64,000 nt of DNA from Tistlia consotensis USBA 355 (GCF_900177295.1 NZ_FWZX01000023.1:1-64000), one strand, 5' to 3'; positions 8,115 through 16,907 are shown, counted from the stretch's first letter. Made by a program: numbers and translations. Notes: a model not told the origin generated them from the letters alone.

Positions 8115-8993
8115 CTAGCGCTCCTCGGGCGGCCAGACGATCGGCTCGGTGCGGTCGGCGACGACGCGCAGCCGGCCCTTCTCGAGCGCCCAGTCGAGCC
8201 GCTCGTCGCCGGTAACCTGGAGCTGGACGGCCGAGCCGAAGGCCTGGGGATCGAGCAGCCGAAGCTGGCGGCCCTGGGCGCGCAGGTGACAGACGGCCAG
8301 GACGAAGGGCCGGCTCGGCATCGCGCTCTGCTGCAGCACGAAGATGCCGTCCTTCTCGCAGTCGCCGCCGTGGCCGCTGCAGAAGGCGCAGGCCGACAGG
8401 TCGAGCTCGGCGACGGTCTTGGCGCGCCCGTCGTCGGGATAGCGGCGCACCGCCAGGCTGGTCGCCCTGCGTTTGCCCTGGATCCGCCAGGCATAGTCGC
8501 TGCCCGGGATGCGGCGCAGCGTCTCGTCCGGCACGCCCGGCTTGCTGGCCGCGGCCGAGAGCTGCAGCTCCGGGCAGCGCGGCTGTGCGCGCTCGGCCTG
8601 GATCGCCAGGGCCGCCGCGCGCTGCCGTGCCAGCAGCAGGCGGCACAGGCTGGCGCTGGCCATCGAGGCGCCGTCGCCCGGCGAGCGCTCGATCAGATTG
8701 CACTGCATGGTCCGGTAGGACAGCCAGTCGTTCTGCGCCTTGCGGACCGCCGCGGCGTCGGCGCCGACGCAGAAGCGCCCGGCTTCGCGCTCGACCAGGG
8801 CCTCGACGTCCTGGTCGACCATCTCGCGGATCGCGTCGAGGCAGGCCGCCTGGACCCGGTAGCTGCCGCGGCTGCAGGTTGCCCGGTCGTTCTCGATCGA
8901 GCCGGCCCGCGCCGGCAGGCAGGCCAGGATGACAGCCGACAGCAGCGCCAGGAGGGCGCCCGGCAGCAGGCGTCCGGGCCTCGTCCTAGTCAC
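8115..8993 (-). CDS. Secreted LprI-like (DUF1311) protein with cysteine-rich C-terminal domain
   Basis: From the GTG at 8991-8993 the product is 292 residues with a signal peptide (GALLALLSAVILACLPARAG). The N-terminal half carries the lysozyme-inhibitor-LprI-like pattern: paired cysteines (TCSRGSYRVQAAC) and WLSYRTMQCNLIE followed by SLCRLLLARQRAAAL. A second domain from about residue 160 contains the cysteine cluster CAFCSGHGGDC and ends VVADRTEPIVWPPEER. An ATG at 9068 would add 25 residues ahead of a worse signal peptide. It converges on the preceding operon with a 15-bp gap. Function unknown; inhibition of a host or rival lysozyme is only a family-based guess. Confidence 0.7.
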   Translation of the reverse strand: MTRTRPGRLLPGALLALLSAVILACLPARAGSIENDRATCSRGSYRVQAACLDAIREMVDQDVEALVEREAGRFCVGADAAAVRKAQNDWLSYRTMQCNLIERSPGDGASMASASLCRLLLARQRAAALAIQAERAQPRCPELQLSAAASKPGVPDETLRRIPGSDYAWRIQGKRRATSLAVRRYPDDGRAKTVAELDLSACAFCSGHGGDCEKDGIFVLQQSAMPSRPFVLAVCHLRAQGRQLRLLDPQAFGSAVQLQVTGDERLDWALEKGRLRVVADRTEPIVWPPEER

Positions 8994-9382
8994 CGACGGC
9001 CATCCTCGGGCGCTCCACAGACCCTCCCATTCCCCATCGGGGGGATGCCGGCCGCGGGCCGCTGCCATCTCATGGCGCGGATCGGGGCTGGCCCCCTCTT
9101 GCCGACCGCTCGTGCGCGAAGAGTGGATGTAAATGCGACGTAAATCAATCTATCGGGGATCGTTCTTCCCGGGCGCCAGATCAACCAGGTGGGGCGGCTG
9201 ATGCGGTGGCGCTCCGGTGCCAGGCGGCTTTCCGCCTTGCTGCTCGCCTTCGCCTCGGTGCCCCTGCCGCCGCAGGACGGTCTGGCGGCCTGTCCGGGTG
9301 GCTGGCCGGCCGCGGGCCAGGTGCCGCGGCCCCGCGATCCGAGCAGCAGGCCCGCCCGGGCCCGGCCTTCGCGACGGTGACT
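8994..9382. other. Intergenic stretch with AT-richer patch and a possible small ORF
   Basis: Most of this gap is GC-rich and unremarkable. Positions about 9126-9160 are distinctly AT-richer and contain two near copies of TGTAAAT/CGTAAAT spaced 10 bp apart, a plausible promoter or regulator site for the leftward LprI-like gene or for the small rightward ORF at 9201. No terminator with a T tract is visible. Confidence 0.3.
9201..9380 (+). CDS. Possible small secreted peptide, 59 residues
   Basis: An ATG at 9201 is preceded by AGGTGGGG at good spacing. The product starts MRWRSGARRLSALLLAFASV, a basic then hydrophobic leader, and continues with LAACPGGWPA and a Pro/Arg-rich tail. It ends 3 bp before the stop of the convergent LuxR-type gene. 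The tail composition is what random GC-rich sequence would also give, so only the leader and ribosome-binding site argue for a gene. Confidence 0.25.
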   Translation: MRWRSGARRLSALLLAFASVPLPPQDGLAACPGGWPAAGQVPRPRDPSSRPARARPSRR

Positions 9383-10510
9383 CTAGCGCTCGCGCAGGAA
9401 GCAGAAGCGCTCGACCAGGCGCAGCAACTGCTTCTGGCTGCGGCAGCCGGCCTTGGCCAGCAGGGCCTTGAGCTGCTTGCGCGCCGTGTCGAGGCTGATG
9501 CCCCGGCGCCCGGCGTAGGCGGCCAGCGCCTCGCCCGAGACGACGCTGTCCAGCACCCGCAGCTCCGCCTGGGTCACGCCGAACAGCGCGGCGAAGCGGG
9601 CCAGTTCGGTCTCCGAAGGGGCGGCTTCGCGAGCCAGCGGCACGATCGAGACCAGCAGGACGCCGTCTGGCCGCGGTCCGGCATCCAGGGCCTCGGCGGG
9701 CACCGCCAGGAAGCGCAGCCCGTACTGCCGGTCGCCGGCGCCGTCGAGCAGCAGCACCGAGCCCGGCTCCGCGGCCGGCGGCATGCCGCCGGCCAGCGCG
9801 CGGAGCTGGCGCTCGAGCAGCGTCCTGGCCGTGCCGCGGCCGAAGCCGAGGCCGCGCCGCGACAGCCGGATCAGGCCCTCGGCGGCCAGGGCCTCGGCGG
9901 TCCGGTTCGCGAACAGCAGGCGGCCCTGCGGGTCGAGGGCGACGAGGGCGGTGCCCTTCGCCGACCAGAGGTCGCCGAGCGCCTTGCGCTGGACCTCCAG
10001 GCCGGCCAGCGCCAGCGCGGTGCGCAGCGCCTGGCGCAGATGCGGCAGCAGGGCCGCGAGCAGCCTTACCCGGTCCTCCTCGAAGGGGACCTCCTCGCGC
10101 CGGCCGACGCCGAACCAGCCGAGCTGGCCCTCGACGCCGATGTTGGCGCCGGTGATCTCGAACAGGCGGTGGACGCGCTGATAGTCGTGGTAGAGCGGGC
10201 TGGCGTTCCGCTCTTCGTCGGTCCAGATCGTGCGCTCGCGCAGCAGCCGGCCGGTCGGGCTGCGGGCCAGTCTCGGCACCCGGATGTCGTGCGGGAAGTA
10301 GCGCTCGACGTACTCCCGCTGCGCCGCCGGATCCGTGCCTTCCATCAGCCCGAGGATCTCGCGGCCGCTCGCCGGGTCGACCAGCATCAGCTGCGCGCTG
10401 TCGGCATCGAGACGCACCGAGACGCGCCGCAGCAGGGCCGGCCAGAGCGCCGGCTCCAGCGCCGCCTCGTGGATCCGCTCCACGGTCTCGAGCAGCCAGT
10501 CGTCGGTCAT
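9383..10510 (-). CDS. LuxR-type helix-turn-helix transcriptional regulator without autoinducer domain
   Basis: A 375-residue regulator. Residues 1 to about 300 form a PAS/GAF-like sensory region (ALDPQGRLLFANRTAEALAAEG is a typical PAS opening). The C-terminal 65 residues are a LuxR-class HTH: FGVTQAELRVLDSVVSGEALAAYA, then ISLDTARKQLKALLAKAGCRSQKQLLRL, where the recognition helix lies in the second segment. It lacks the acyl-homoserine-lactone-binding W/Y/D pattern, so it is not a quorum receptor of the LuxR/LasR kind. No partner gene lies in an operon with it. Target genes unknown. Confidence 0.85.
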   Translation of the reverse strand: MTDDWLLETVERIHEAALEPALWPALLRRVSVRLDADSAQLMLVDPASGREILGLMEGTDPAAQREYVERYFPHDIRVPRLARSPTGRLLRERTIWTDEERNASPLYHDYQRVHRLFEITGANIGVEGQLGWFGVGRREEVPFEEDRVRLLAALLPHLRQALRTALALAGLEVQRKALGDLWSAKGTALVALDPQGRLLFANRTAEALAAEGLIRLSRRGLGFGRGTARTLLERQLRALAGGMPPAAEPGSVLLLDGAGDRQYGLRFLAVPAEALDAGPRPDGVLLVSIVPLAREAAPSETELARFAALFGVTQAELRVLDSVVSGEALAAYAGRRGISLDTARKQLKALLAKAGCRSQKQLLRLVERFCFLRER

Positions 10511-10598
10511 CGGCGGAGGCGGAGGTCGCGCGGCATCATGCCGTCCCGGTATCCGATCGGCGACCTGCGGTAAAGTGCCGCGGACCGTCGGCGGCGCC

Positions 10599-11726
10599 TC
10601 AGCCCTGCGTCGCCAGCATGCGCTTGAAGCGCAGCAGGGCGACGGCCAGGCAGAGCGCGCCGAGGCCGGCGATGGCGAGCAGCTGCGGCCAGATCACCGA
10701 GACGCCCGCGCCGCGGTAGAGGATCGCCTGGGACAGCGCGACGAAGTGCACCGAGGGCGAGGCCTGCATGACGAGCTGCAGCGGCAGCGGCATCGATTCC
10801 ATCGGCGTCGTGCTGCCCGACAGCAGGTTCATGATCACGAAGACCGGGATCGCCAGCAGGCCGAACTGCGGCATCGAGCGGGCGATCGTCGCCAGCATGA
10901 TGCCGAGCGAGGTGACGGCGAAGAGGTAGAGCGCCGTGCTGGCCAGGAACAGGGCGAGCGAGCCCTGGATCGGCACGCCGAGCACGCCCTCGACGACCAG
11001 CAGCAGGGACAGGGCCGTGGCGACCAGGACGACGAGGCCGTTCGCCCAGATCTTGGCGAGGGCGATCTCGGCGGGCCGCAGCGGCATGACCAGCAGGTGT
11101 TCGATCGTGCCGTGCTCGCGCTCGCGGATCACCGCCGCACCGACCAGCATGATGGCCAGGATGGTGATCGAGTTGATCACCTGCATGATCGAGCTGAACC
11201 AGGCCGACTGCAGGTTCGGGTTGAAGGCGGCGCGGATCACCACGGCGATCGGCGAGCCGCTGGACAGGCCGCGGCTCTCCAGGAAGTCGGTGGTCTCGCG
11301 CTCGACGATCTGCTGGATGTAGCCGGTGCCGATGCCGGCCTGGCTGACCGCGGTGGCGTCGACGAGCAGCTGCACCTCGACTTCCCGGCCTTCCAGCAGG
11401 TCGCTCTCCATGGCCGGTGGGAAGTCGAGCACGAAGGTCGCCTCGCCGCCGTCGAGGGCCTGCTCGGCCGCCTCGCGATTGAGCTGCCGCGGCGCCTTGA
11501 AGTAGGGCGGCAGCAGGGCCGCGGCGATGCGCCGCGACAGCTCCGAATGGTCGGAATCGACGATCGCCACCGAGGCGTTGTGGACCTCGGTATTGGCGCC
11601 CTGGGAGACGCTGTAGACGGCGAGGGAGAAGGCGTAGACGACCAGGAGCAGCATGACCGGGTCGTAGCGCAGGCTGGCCAGCTCCTTGAGGCCCAGTCGA
11701 TAGACGTTGGCGAGGGCGCGCAGCAC
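10599..11726 (-). CDS. ABC-2 transporter permease (YhhJ-like)
   Basis: A 375-residue inner-membrane protein: one N-terminal segment (DPVMLLLVVYAFSLAVYSV), a large extracytoplasmic domain of about 140 residues, then five segments from residue 180. The ABC-2 hallmark is VIREREHGTIEHLLVMPLRPAE. The GTG at 11724-11726 follows AGGAG placed inside the end of the upstream gene, so the two are coupled. It is the third gene of a HlyD / double-ATPase-permease / permease exporter operon, and its fold repeats that of the permease half of the preceding fusion protein, suggesting a heterodimeric pore. Confidence 0.9.
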   Translation of the reverse strand: MLRALANVYRLGLKELASLRYDPVMLLLVVYAFSLAVYSVSQGANTEVHNASVAIVDSDHSELSRRIAAALLPPYFKAPRQLNREAAEQALDGGEATFVLDFPPAMESDLLEGREVEVQLLVDATAVSQAGIGTGYIQQIVERETTDFLESRGLSSGSPIAVVIRAAFNPNLQSAWFSSIMQVINSITILAIMLVGAAVIREREHGTIEHLLVMPLRPAEIALAKIWANGLVVLVATALSLLLVVEGVLGVPIQGSLALFLASTALYLFAVTSLGIMLATIARSMPQFGLLAIPVFVIMNLLSGSTTPMESMPLPLQLVMQASPSVHFVALSQAILYRGAGVSVIWPQLLAIAGLGALCLAVALLRFKRMLATQG

Positions 11727-11731
11727 GGCTG

Positions 11732-14503
11732 TCAGCGCTCCTGCTTTCTCAGCAGCAGGCGCGCGGCCAGCAGGAAGACGAGGGCGAAGCCGGCCAGGGC
11801 CAGGTACTCGCTGCCCAGGTCGGCGAAGCCGAGGCCCTTCGAGAAGGTGCCGTTGCTGATCGTCTTGAACCAGCTCGCCGGGAACAGGATGCCGAGCCAG
11901 CGCGCCGAGCCCTCCAGCGAGGCCGTCGGATAGAGCAGGCCGGAGAAGTTGACCGCCGGGACCACTGTCAGGATCGAGCTGGCGAAGATCGCCGCGACCT
12001 GGCTGGAGACCAGGGTCGAGACCAGCAGTCCGAAGCCGGTCGCCGCCCAGACGTAGAGCAGGGCGCCGACGACCAGGGCGCCGAGGCCGCCGGTCAGCGG
12101 CACGCCGAGCACGAACAGGCTGCAGGCGAGCAGCAGCGCGAAGGCGATCATGCTGACCGCGACGTAGGGCAGCTGCTTGCCGAGCAGGAACTCGCCGACC
12201 GTCGCCGGCGCGGCGTAGAGGTTCATGATCGAGCCGATCTCCTTCTCGCGCACCACGCCGAGCGCGGTCAGCATCGCCGGGATCAGCACCAGCAGCAGCA
12301 TGATCGTGCCGGGAGTCATGGCGATCAGCGAGCGGAACTCCTGATTGTAGCGGAAGCGCGGTTCGACGCTGAGCGATGGTGTCGCTTTGCCGGGCGTCGT
12401 GCGCTCGCGCGCCTGCTGCTCGATCTCGGTGGTCAGCAGGCCCTGGATGTAGCCGCGCGCGGTCTCGGCGCGGAACGGCATCGAGCCGTCGAGCCAGATG
12501 CTGACCTCCGGCTGGCGGCCCTCCAGCAGGTCGCGCCCGAAGCCCGGCGGGATGCCGACGACGGCACGCAGCTCGCCCGAGCGCAGCCGTCGGTCGATCT
12601 CGAACTCGTCGGCGACCGGCGGCCGCCGGTCGAAGTAGCGCGAGCCGTCGAAGGCCTCGAGCAGCCGGCGGCTCTCGACCGACTGGTCGCGGTCGAAGGG
12701 CGCCCAGGTCAGGTGCTCGACGTCGAAGGAGATGCCATAGGCGAAGGCGAACAGCAGGATCAGCGGGCCGAGCAGGGCGAAGGCCAGGCGGATCGGGTCG
12801 CGCAGCACCTCCAGGCTCTCGCGCCAGGCGAAGGCCCAGATCCGGCCCAGGGCCGCCGCCACCGGGCCCGGCGCCGGCAGCGCCACCGCTGCGGCGGTTG
12901 CCGCGACCGTCCGGCCCGGCGCCGGGGCCTTGCCGTCCTCTCCCGCGGCGTCTTTCCGGGCCGCCGCCTCCAGGTAGGCGACGAAGGCCTCCTCCAGGCT
13001 GCCGCCGCCGTGCGTCTCGGCCAGCGTCTGCGGCCGGTCGACGGCCAGCACCCGGCCGCGGTGCATCAGCGAGATGCGGTCGCAGCGCTCGGCCTCGTTC
13101 ATGAAGTGGGTCGAGACGAAGACCGTGACGCCGTCGTCGCGCGACAGCCGGCCGAGGATCCGCCAGAACAGGTCGCGCGCCGCCGGGTCGACGCCCGAGG
13201 TCGGCTCGTCGAGGATCAGGACCTCGGGCCTGTGCAGGCAGGCCGCGGCGAGCTGCAGGCGCTGGCGCTGGCCGAGCGGCAGGCGGCCGGGCAGGGCGTC
13301 GGCGACGCCGCCGAGGTCGAACTGCTCCAGCGCCTCGGCGACGCGCCCCGCGACCTCGGCCTCGGGCACCCGGTAGAGCCGGGCGTGCAGGGCCAGGTTG
13401 GCGCCGACCGACAGCTCCTCGTAGAGCGAGAAGGACTGGCTGACGTAGCCGACCTTGAGACGCGTCTCCAGGCTCTGGCCGTCGACCGGCTTGCCGAGCA
13501 GCCGGGCGCTGCCGGCGCTGGCCGGCAGCAGGCCGGTCAGCATCTTCATGGTCGTGGTCTTGCCGCAGCCGTTCGAGCCGAGGAAGCCGAAGATCTCGCC
13601 GCGCTCGATCTGGAAGGAGACCGCGTCGACCGCGACGAAGTCGCCGAAGCGCCGGGTCAGCCCCTCGGCCTCGATGACCGGCGGGCCGTCGTACGGCCTG
13701 CGCGGCGCGATGGAGAAGCCTTCGTCCGTCTCGGCCGCTCCGTCCTGCAGCCGCCGGTAGGCCTCTTCGAGGCGGCCTGCGCCGGTCTGCGCCAGGATCG
13801 CCGCCAGCGGCCCCTCGGCGAGCAGCCGGCCCTCGCCGAGCGCGACCAGCCGGCCGAAGCGCTCGGCCTCCTCCATGTAGGCCGTGGCGACGACCAGGGT
13901 CATGGCCGGCCGCTCGGCCCGGATCGCGTCGATCAGCTGCCAGAACTGGCGCCGCGACAGCGGGTCGACGCCGGTCGTCGGCTCGTCGAGCACCAGCAGG
14001 TCGGGCTCGTGGATCAGCGCCGCGCAGAGCGCCAGCTTCTGCTTCATGCCGCCGGACAGCTTGCCGGCCGGCCGGTCGGGGAAGGGATCGAGGCCGGTCG
14101 CGGCGAGCAGGCGGTCGATGCGCTGCCGGCGTTCCGCGGCGCCCTGGCCGTAGAGCCGGCCGAAGAACGCCAGGTTCTCGGCGACCGACAGGGTCGGATA
14201 GAGGTTGCGGCCCAGGCCCTGGGGCATGAAGGCGACGCGCTGCGCGATCCGCCGGCGGTGCGTCGCCGAGGCCATCGAGCCGCCGAGCACCTCGAGCGTG
14301 CCCTGCTGCAGGCGCTTGGCGCCGGCGATCAGCGCCAGCAGGCTGGACTTGCCGACGCCGTCGGGCCCGACCACGGCGACCGCCTCGCCGGCGGCGATCT
14401 CCAGCTCCAGGCCGGCCAGCGCGACGTGGCCGCCGTAGCAATGGCCGAGGCCCTGAATCCGGACCGCGGGCAGCCGGACCGCGGGCCGGTCAGCTCCCGG
14501 CAT
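11732..14503 (-). CDS. RbbA-like ABC transporter: two ATPase domains fused to an ABC-2 permease
   Basis: A 923-residue fusion. ATPase 1 has Walker A GPDGVGKSS at 46-54, signature KLSGGMKQKLAL and Walker B LLVLDEPTTGVDP. ATPase 2 has Walker A GSNGCGKTT near 320 and Walker B VLILDEPTSGVDP, but its signature is degenerate (RLPLGQRQRL). After an Ala/Pro-rich linker at about 530-555, the ABC-2 permease follows, with VVREKEIGSIMNLYAAP as hallmark. This architecture is that of RbbA/YhiH. It is flanked by the HlyD adaptor (14-bp overlap) and a second permease. The complex probably exports a hydrophobic or drug-like compound; the older ribosome-associated role of E. coli RbbA cannot be judged here. 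Confidence 0.9.
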   Translation of the reverse strand: MPGADRPAVRLPAVRIQGLGHCYGGHVALAGLELEIAAGEAVAVVGPDGVGKSSLLALIAGAKRLQQGTLEVLGGSMASATHRRRIAQRVAFMPQGLGRNLYPTLSVAENLAFFGRLYGQGAAERRQRIDRLLAATGLDPFPDRPAGKLSGGMKQKLALCAALIHEPDLLVLDEPTTGVDPLSRRQFWQLIDAIRAERPAMTLVVATAYMEEAERFGRLVALGEGRLLAEGPLAAILAQTGAGRLEEAYRRLQDGAAETDEGFSIAPRRPYDGPPVIEAEGLTRRFGDFVAVDAVSFQIERGEIFGFLGSNGCGKTTTMKMLTGLLPASAGSARLLGKPVDGQSLETRLKVGYVSQSFSLYEELSVGANLALHARLYRVPEAEVAGRVAEALEQFDLGGVADALPGRLPLGQRQRLQLAAACLHRPEVLILDEPTSGVDPAARDLFWRILGRLSRDDGVTVFVSTHFMNEAERCDRISLMHRGRVLAVDRPQTLAETHGGGSLEEAFVAYLEAAARKDAAGEDGKAPAPGRTVAATAAAVALPAPGPVAAALGRIWAFAWRESLEVLRDPIRLAFALLGPLILLFAFAYGISFDVEHLTWAPFDRDQSVESRRLLEAFDGSRYFDRRPPVADEFEIDRRLRSGELRAVVGIPPGFGRDLLEGRQPEVSIWLDGSMPFRAETARGYIQGLLTTEIEQQARERTTPGKATPSLSVEPRFRYNQEFRSLIAMTPGTIMLLLVLIPAMLTALGVVREKEIGSIMNLYAAPATVGEFLLGKQLPYVAVSMIAFALLLACSLFVLGVPLTGGLGALVVGALLYVWAATGFGLLVSTLVSSQVAAIFASSILTVVPAVNFSGLLYPTASLEGSARWLGILFPASWFKTISNGTFSKGLGFADLGSEYLALAGFALVFLLAARLLLRKQER

Positions 14504-15482
14504 CCGGCAGCCTCGGCGTCAGCCAGTCCGGCCAGGCGACCGACCGCTCCAGCCGCAGGTAGGCCTCGCCGGTCAGCCCGGCCTTGACGTAGTCGCGGTA
14601 GCGGCTCAGCAGCGCCGGGTCGATCTTCAGCTTGATGCGGAACATCAGCTTGGCGCGCTCGCTCTCGGTCTCGACGAACTTCGGCGTGAACTGGGCCTCG
14701 GCGGCGACGAAGGAGACCGTCGCCGGGACCACGTACTGAGGCGCGGCGTCGAGCACGATGCGCGCCTCGTCGCCCAGGCCCAGGCGCCCGGCCTGGGGAT
14801 TGGGCAGGAAGATCGTCATGAAGACGTCGGTGAGGTCGAGCAGGGTGACCAGCCGGCCGCCCGCGGCGACCACCTCGCCGGGCTGCGCCAGCTTGTACTC
14901 GACGCGGCCGGCGACCGGCGCGGTCAGGGTCATGTCGGCGAGCACCGCCTCGATGCGCGTGACCTCGGCCCGCGCCGCGGCCAGCGTCGCCTCGGCGTCG
15001 GCCGAGGCGGCGTGGGCGCCGTCCAGGCTGGCGCGGGCGGCGTCGCGCTGGGCGGTCTTCTGGTCGACCGAGGCCTGGGAGGCGTTGTCGCGCCGGGCCA
15101 GGGCCGCGACCCGCTTCAGCTCGGCGTCGGCCAGGGTCAGGTCGGCCTGCTGCAGGGCGATCTGGGCCGCGGCCTGGGCGATCCCGGCCTCGGCCTTGCG
15201 CACCTGGGCCTTGGCGGCCGCCAGTTCGGCGGTCAGCTCGGCGGTGTCGAGCCGGGCCACCACGCTGCCCTTCTGGACGAAGTCGCCCTCCTCGACGTCG
15301 ATCGCCGCGACGCGCCCGGCATACTTGGTCGCGACGTCGACGCGCTCGACCTCGACGCGGCCGTTGGCGCGCACCAGACCCTCGGGCAGCCGGCCGTTGG
15401 TGACCTGCTGCCAGTAGAACCAGCCGCCGCCGGCGAGGGCGGCGAGCAGGGCGGCACCGATGAGGAGCGGTGTGGCGCGCAA
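14490..15482 (-). CDS. HlyD-family periplasmic adaptor (YhiI-like)
   Basis: A 330-residue membrane-fusion protein: N-terminal anchor (PLLIGAALLAALAGGGWFYW), biotinyl-lipoyl half-motif GRVEVERVDVATKYAGRV, a long coiled-coil hairpin at about 75-175 rich in Ala/Glu, the second lipoyl half with LTAPVAGRVEYKLAQPGEV, and a beta-barrel. It starts with TTG (15480-15482) behind a GAGG sequence. First gene of the exporter operon, overlapping the RbbA-like gene. It would bridge the inner-membrane ABC pump to an outer-membrane channel encoded elsewhere. Confidence 0.9.
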   Translation of the reverse strand: MRATPLLIGAALLAALAGGGWFYWQQVTNGRLPEGLVRANGRVEVERVDVATKYAGRVAAIDVEEGDFVQKGSVVARLDTAELTAELAAAKAQVRKAEAGIAQAAAQIALQQADLTLADAELKRVAALARRDNASQASVDQKTAQRDAARASLDGAHAASADAEATLAAARAEVTRIEAVLADMTLTAPVAGRVEYKLAQPGEVVAAGGRLVTLLDLTDVFMTIFLPNPQAGRLGLGDEARIVLDAAPQYVVPATVSFVAAEAQFTPKFVETESERAKLMFRIKLKIDPALLSRYRDYVKAGLTGEAYLRLERSVAWPDWLTPRLPDAGS

Positions 15483-15878
15483 GGCCTCAGCCCCTCCGGC
15501 CGCGGCACCGGGCCGTCGCTGTCGCCGTCATCGTCTGCTTCCTCTCCGCGCTCGCCCGATCCGTCGCCAGGCCACAACGATGCTGCATCGCGGCATCGCC
15601 GTCCTTGAGCTAGCGCAAGCCGGGGTGCGGCGCCAGCTCCGGGGCCCGCCGCAATCTCCTCACCTCTCCACGAAACTCCAAACATCGGCCGGGGCCGGAT
15701 CGCCTATGCTCGCCGGCGACGATGGGAGGGGAGCGGTCGGCCGGCGCGTCGTGTGCCGGCGGGGCCCGACGCGCGCCGTCAGCCTCCCGTCAGCTAGGGG
15801 CGGCAGGCTGCGTTCCCTGCCGGCGGGATCGCGGACGCGCGCGGCCCTGCGGGCGAAGACGGAGCAGGGCAGGGGTCG
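15483..15878. other. Divergent intergenic region between exporter operon and response regulator
   Basis: This 396-bp gap separates the leftward HlyD gene and the rightward response-regulator gene and must hold both promoters. Apart from the palindrome listed at 15604 I see no clear structure and no convincing gene in it; open frames that cross it lack ribosome-binding sites and protein-like composition. Confidence 0.4.
15604..15619. promoter_or_regulatory. Candidate CRP/FNR-type binding site
   Basis: The sequence CTTGAGCTAGCGCAAG is a 16-bp palindrome with one mismatched pair. The TTGA-N6-GCAA core resembles FNR/DNR-family boxes (consensus TTGAT-N4-ATCAA). It lies 122 bp before the HlyD start and 260 bp before the response-regulator start. 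The match is partial, so this is a suggestion only. Confidence 0.35.
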
Positions 15879-16637
15879 ATGCACCGCATCCTACTGGTCG
15901 ACGACGACGTCAATCTCGCGGAGATGATCCGCGAGTTTCTGGAGCTCGAGGGCTTCGCCGTCGAGGCGGTCCACGACGGGCAGGCCTGCCTGAGCCGCGA
16001 TCTCGGCGGCATCGATCTCATCGTGCTCGACGTCATGCTGCCCAAGCTCTCCGGCTTCGAGGTGCTGCGGCGCCTGCGCCAGTCCCCGAACGTGCCGGCC
16101 GCGAACGTGCCGGTCATCATGCTGACCGCGCGCGGCGACGAGGTCGACCGCATCGTCGGGCTGGAGATCGGCGCCGACGACTACCTGCCGAAGCCGGTCA
16201 ACCCGCGCGAGCTGGTCGCGCGGATCCGCGCCGTGCTGCGGCGGACCGAGGCGCGCGCGCCGGCGCCCGGCGGCGAGCTCAGGATCGGCGAGATCCGGCT
16301 CAACCCGGCCTCGCGCGCCGCCTGGGCAGACGAGCGCGAGCTGGAGCTGACCAGCGCCGAGTTCAACCTGCTGGAGCACCTGTTGCGCAACGCCGGCCGC
16401 ATCGTCGCGCGCGAGGAGCTGTCGGCCGCCGCCTTCGGGCGCGACGCCTCGATTGGCGCCTACGACCGCAACGTCGACACCCTGGTCAGCAAGGTGCGGC
16501 GCAAGCTCGACCCGGGCAGCGATCTCGACCGGCGGATCAAGACCGTGCGCAACGTCGGCTATCTCTTCGCCCTGCCGACGCCCGAGCCGGGGGCGGCCGT
16601 CGCGGCCGCGGCCTCCTCCGCGCAGCAGCCGTCCTAG
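15879..16637 (+). CDS. OmpR-family response regulator
   Basis: A 252-residue regulator. The receiver domain has the acidic pocket DDD at 8-10, phospho-acceptor Asp51 in VLDVMLP, the Thr in MLTARGDE and the Lys in LPKPVNP. The winged-helix output domain spans about 130-235 (LTSAEFNLLEHLLRNAGRIV, then NVDTLVSKVRRKLD and KTVRNVGYLF). A short Ala-rich tail ends the protein. Its likely kinase is encoded at 18265, with a porin-like and a binding-protein-like gene in between, an uncommon arrangement suggesting that all four act in one signalling unit. Confidence 0.93.
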   Translation: MHRILLVDDDVNLAEMIREFLELEGFAVEAVHDGQACLSRDLGGIDLIVLDVMLPKLSGFEVLRRLRQSPNVPAANVPVIMLTARGDEVDRIVGLEIGADDYLPKPVNPRELVARIRAVLRRTEARAPAPGGELRIGEIRLNPASRAAWADERELELTSAEFNLLEHLLRNAGRIVAREELSAAAFGRDASIGAYDRNVDTLVSKVRRKLDPGSDLDRRIKTVRNVGYLFALPTPEPGAAVAAAASSAQQPS

Positions 16638-16723
16638 CGGCGGCGGGGGACGGGACCGATTCCGGGCCGCCGCACCCCGTCGTGGCGCAGCGCCGCGGTC
16701 CGCCGGGCCGGGCCGCCGCCGTC

Positions 16724-16753
16724 CGCCCGGATCGGGGGCGCCCGGATCGGGGG
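16724..16753. repeat. Tandem duplication of a 15-bp unit
   Basis: CGCCCGGATCGGGGG occurs twice head to tail (16724-16738 and 16739-16753), followed by a third partial CGCC. It lies in front of the signal-peptide region of the porin-like reading frame. Being a multiple of three, it does not change the frame. It probably arose by replication slippage. Confidence 0.85.
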
Positions 16754-16907
16754 CGCCTGGGGCGGGCTCCTCCGGGTCGGTCTCGCCCTGGTCGGGCTCG
16801 CCTGGCTCGGCATCGAGGCACCGGCGCAGGCCGGCGACTACCGGCTCGGCCACGGCCTCGACCTCGGTCCGGTCAATGTCGCCGGCTACAGCAGCCTGGT
16901 CGGGCGG

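Noticed and set aside
9383-10510. LuxR-type regulator as a quorum-sensing receptor for the hemolysin cassette product
   Set aside because: The N-terminal region does not show the acyl-homoserine-lactone-binding residues, the genes are 10 kb apart, and no lux-box-like palindrome was seen upstream of the cassette.
12713-14587. Open frame of about 624 codons on the plus strand opposite the RbbA-like gene
   Set aside because: It is antisense to a gene with complete ABC motifs. The product is Arg/Gly/Asp-rich with no fold, no ribosome-binding site supports it, and such frames are normal in DNA of this GC content.
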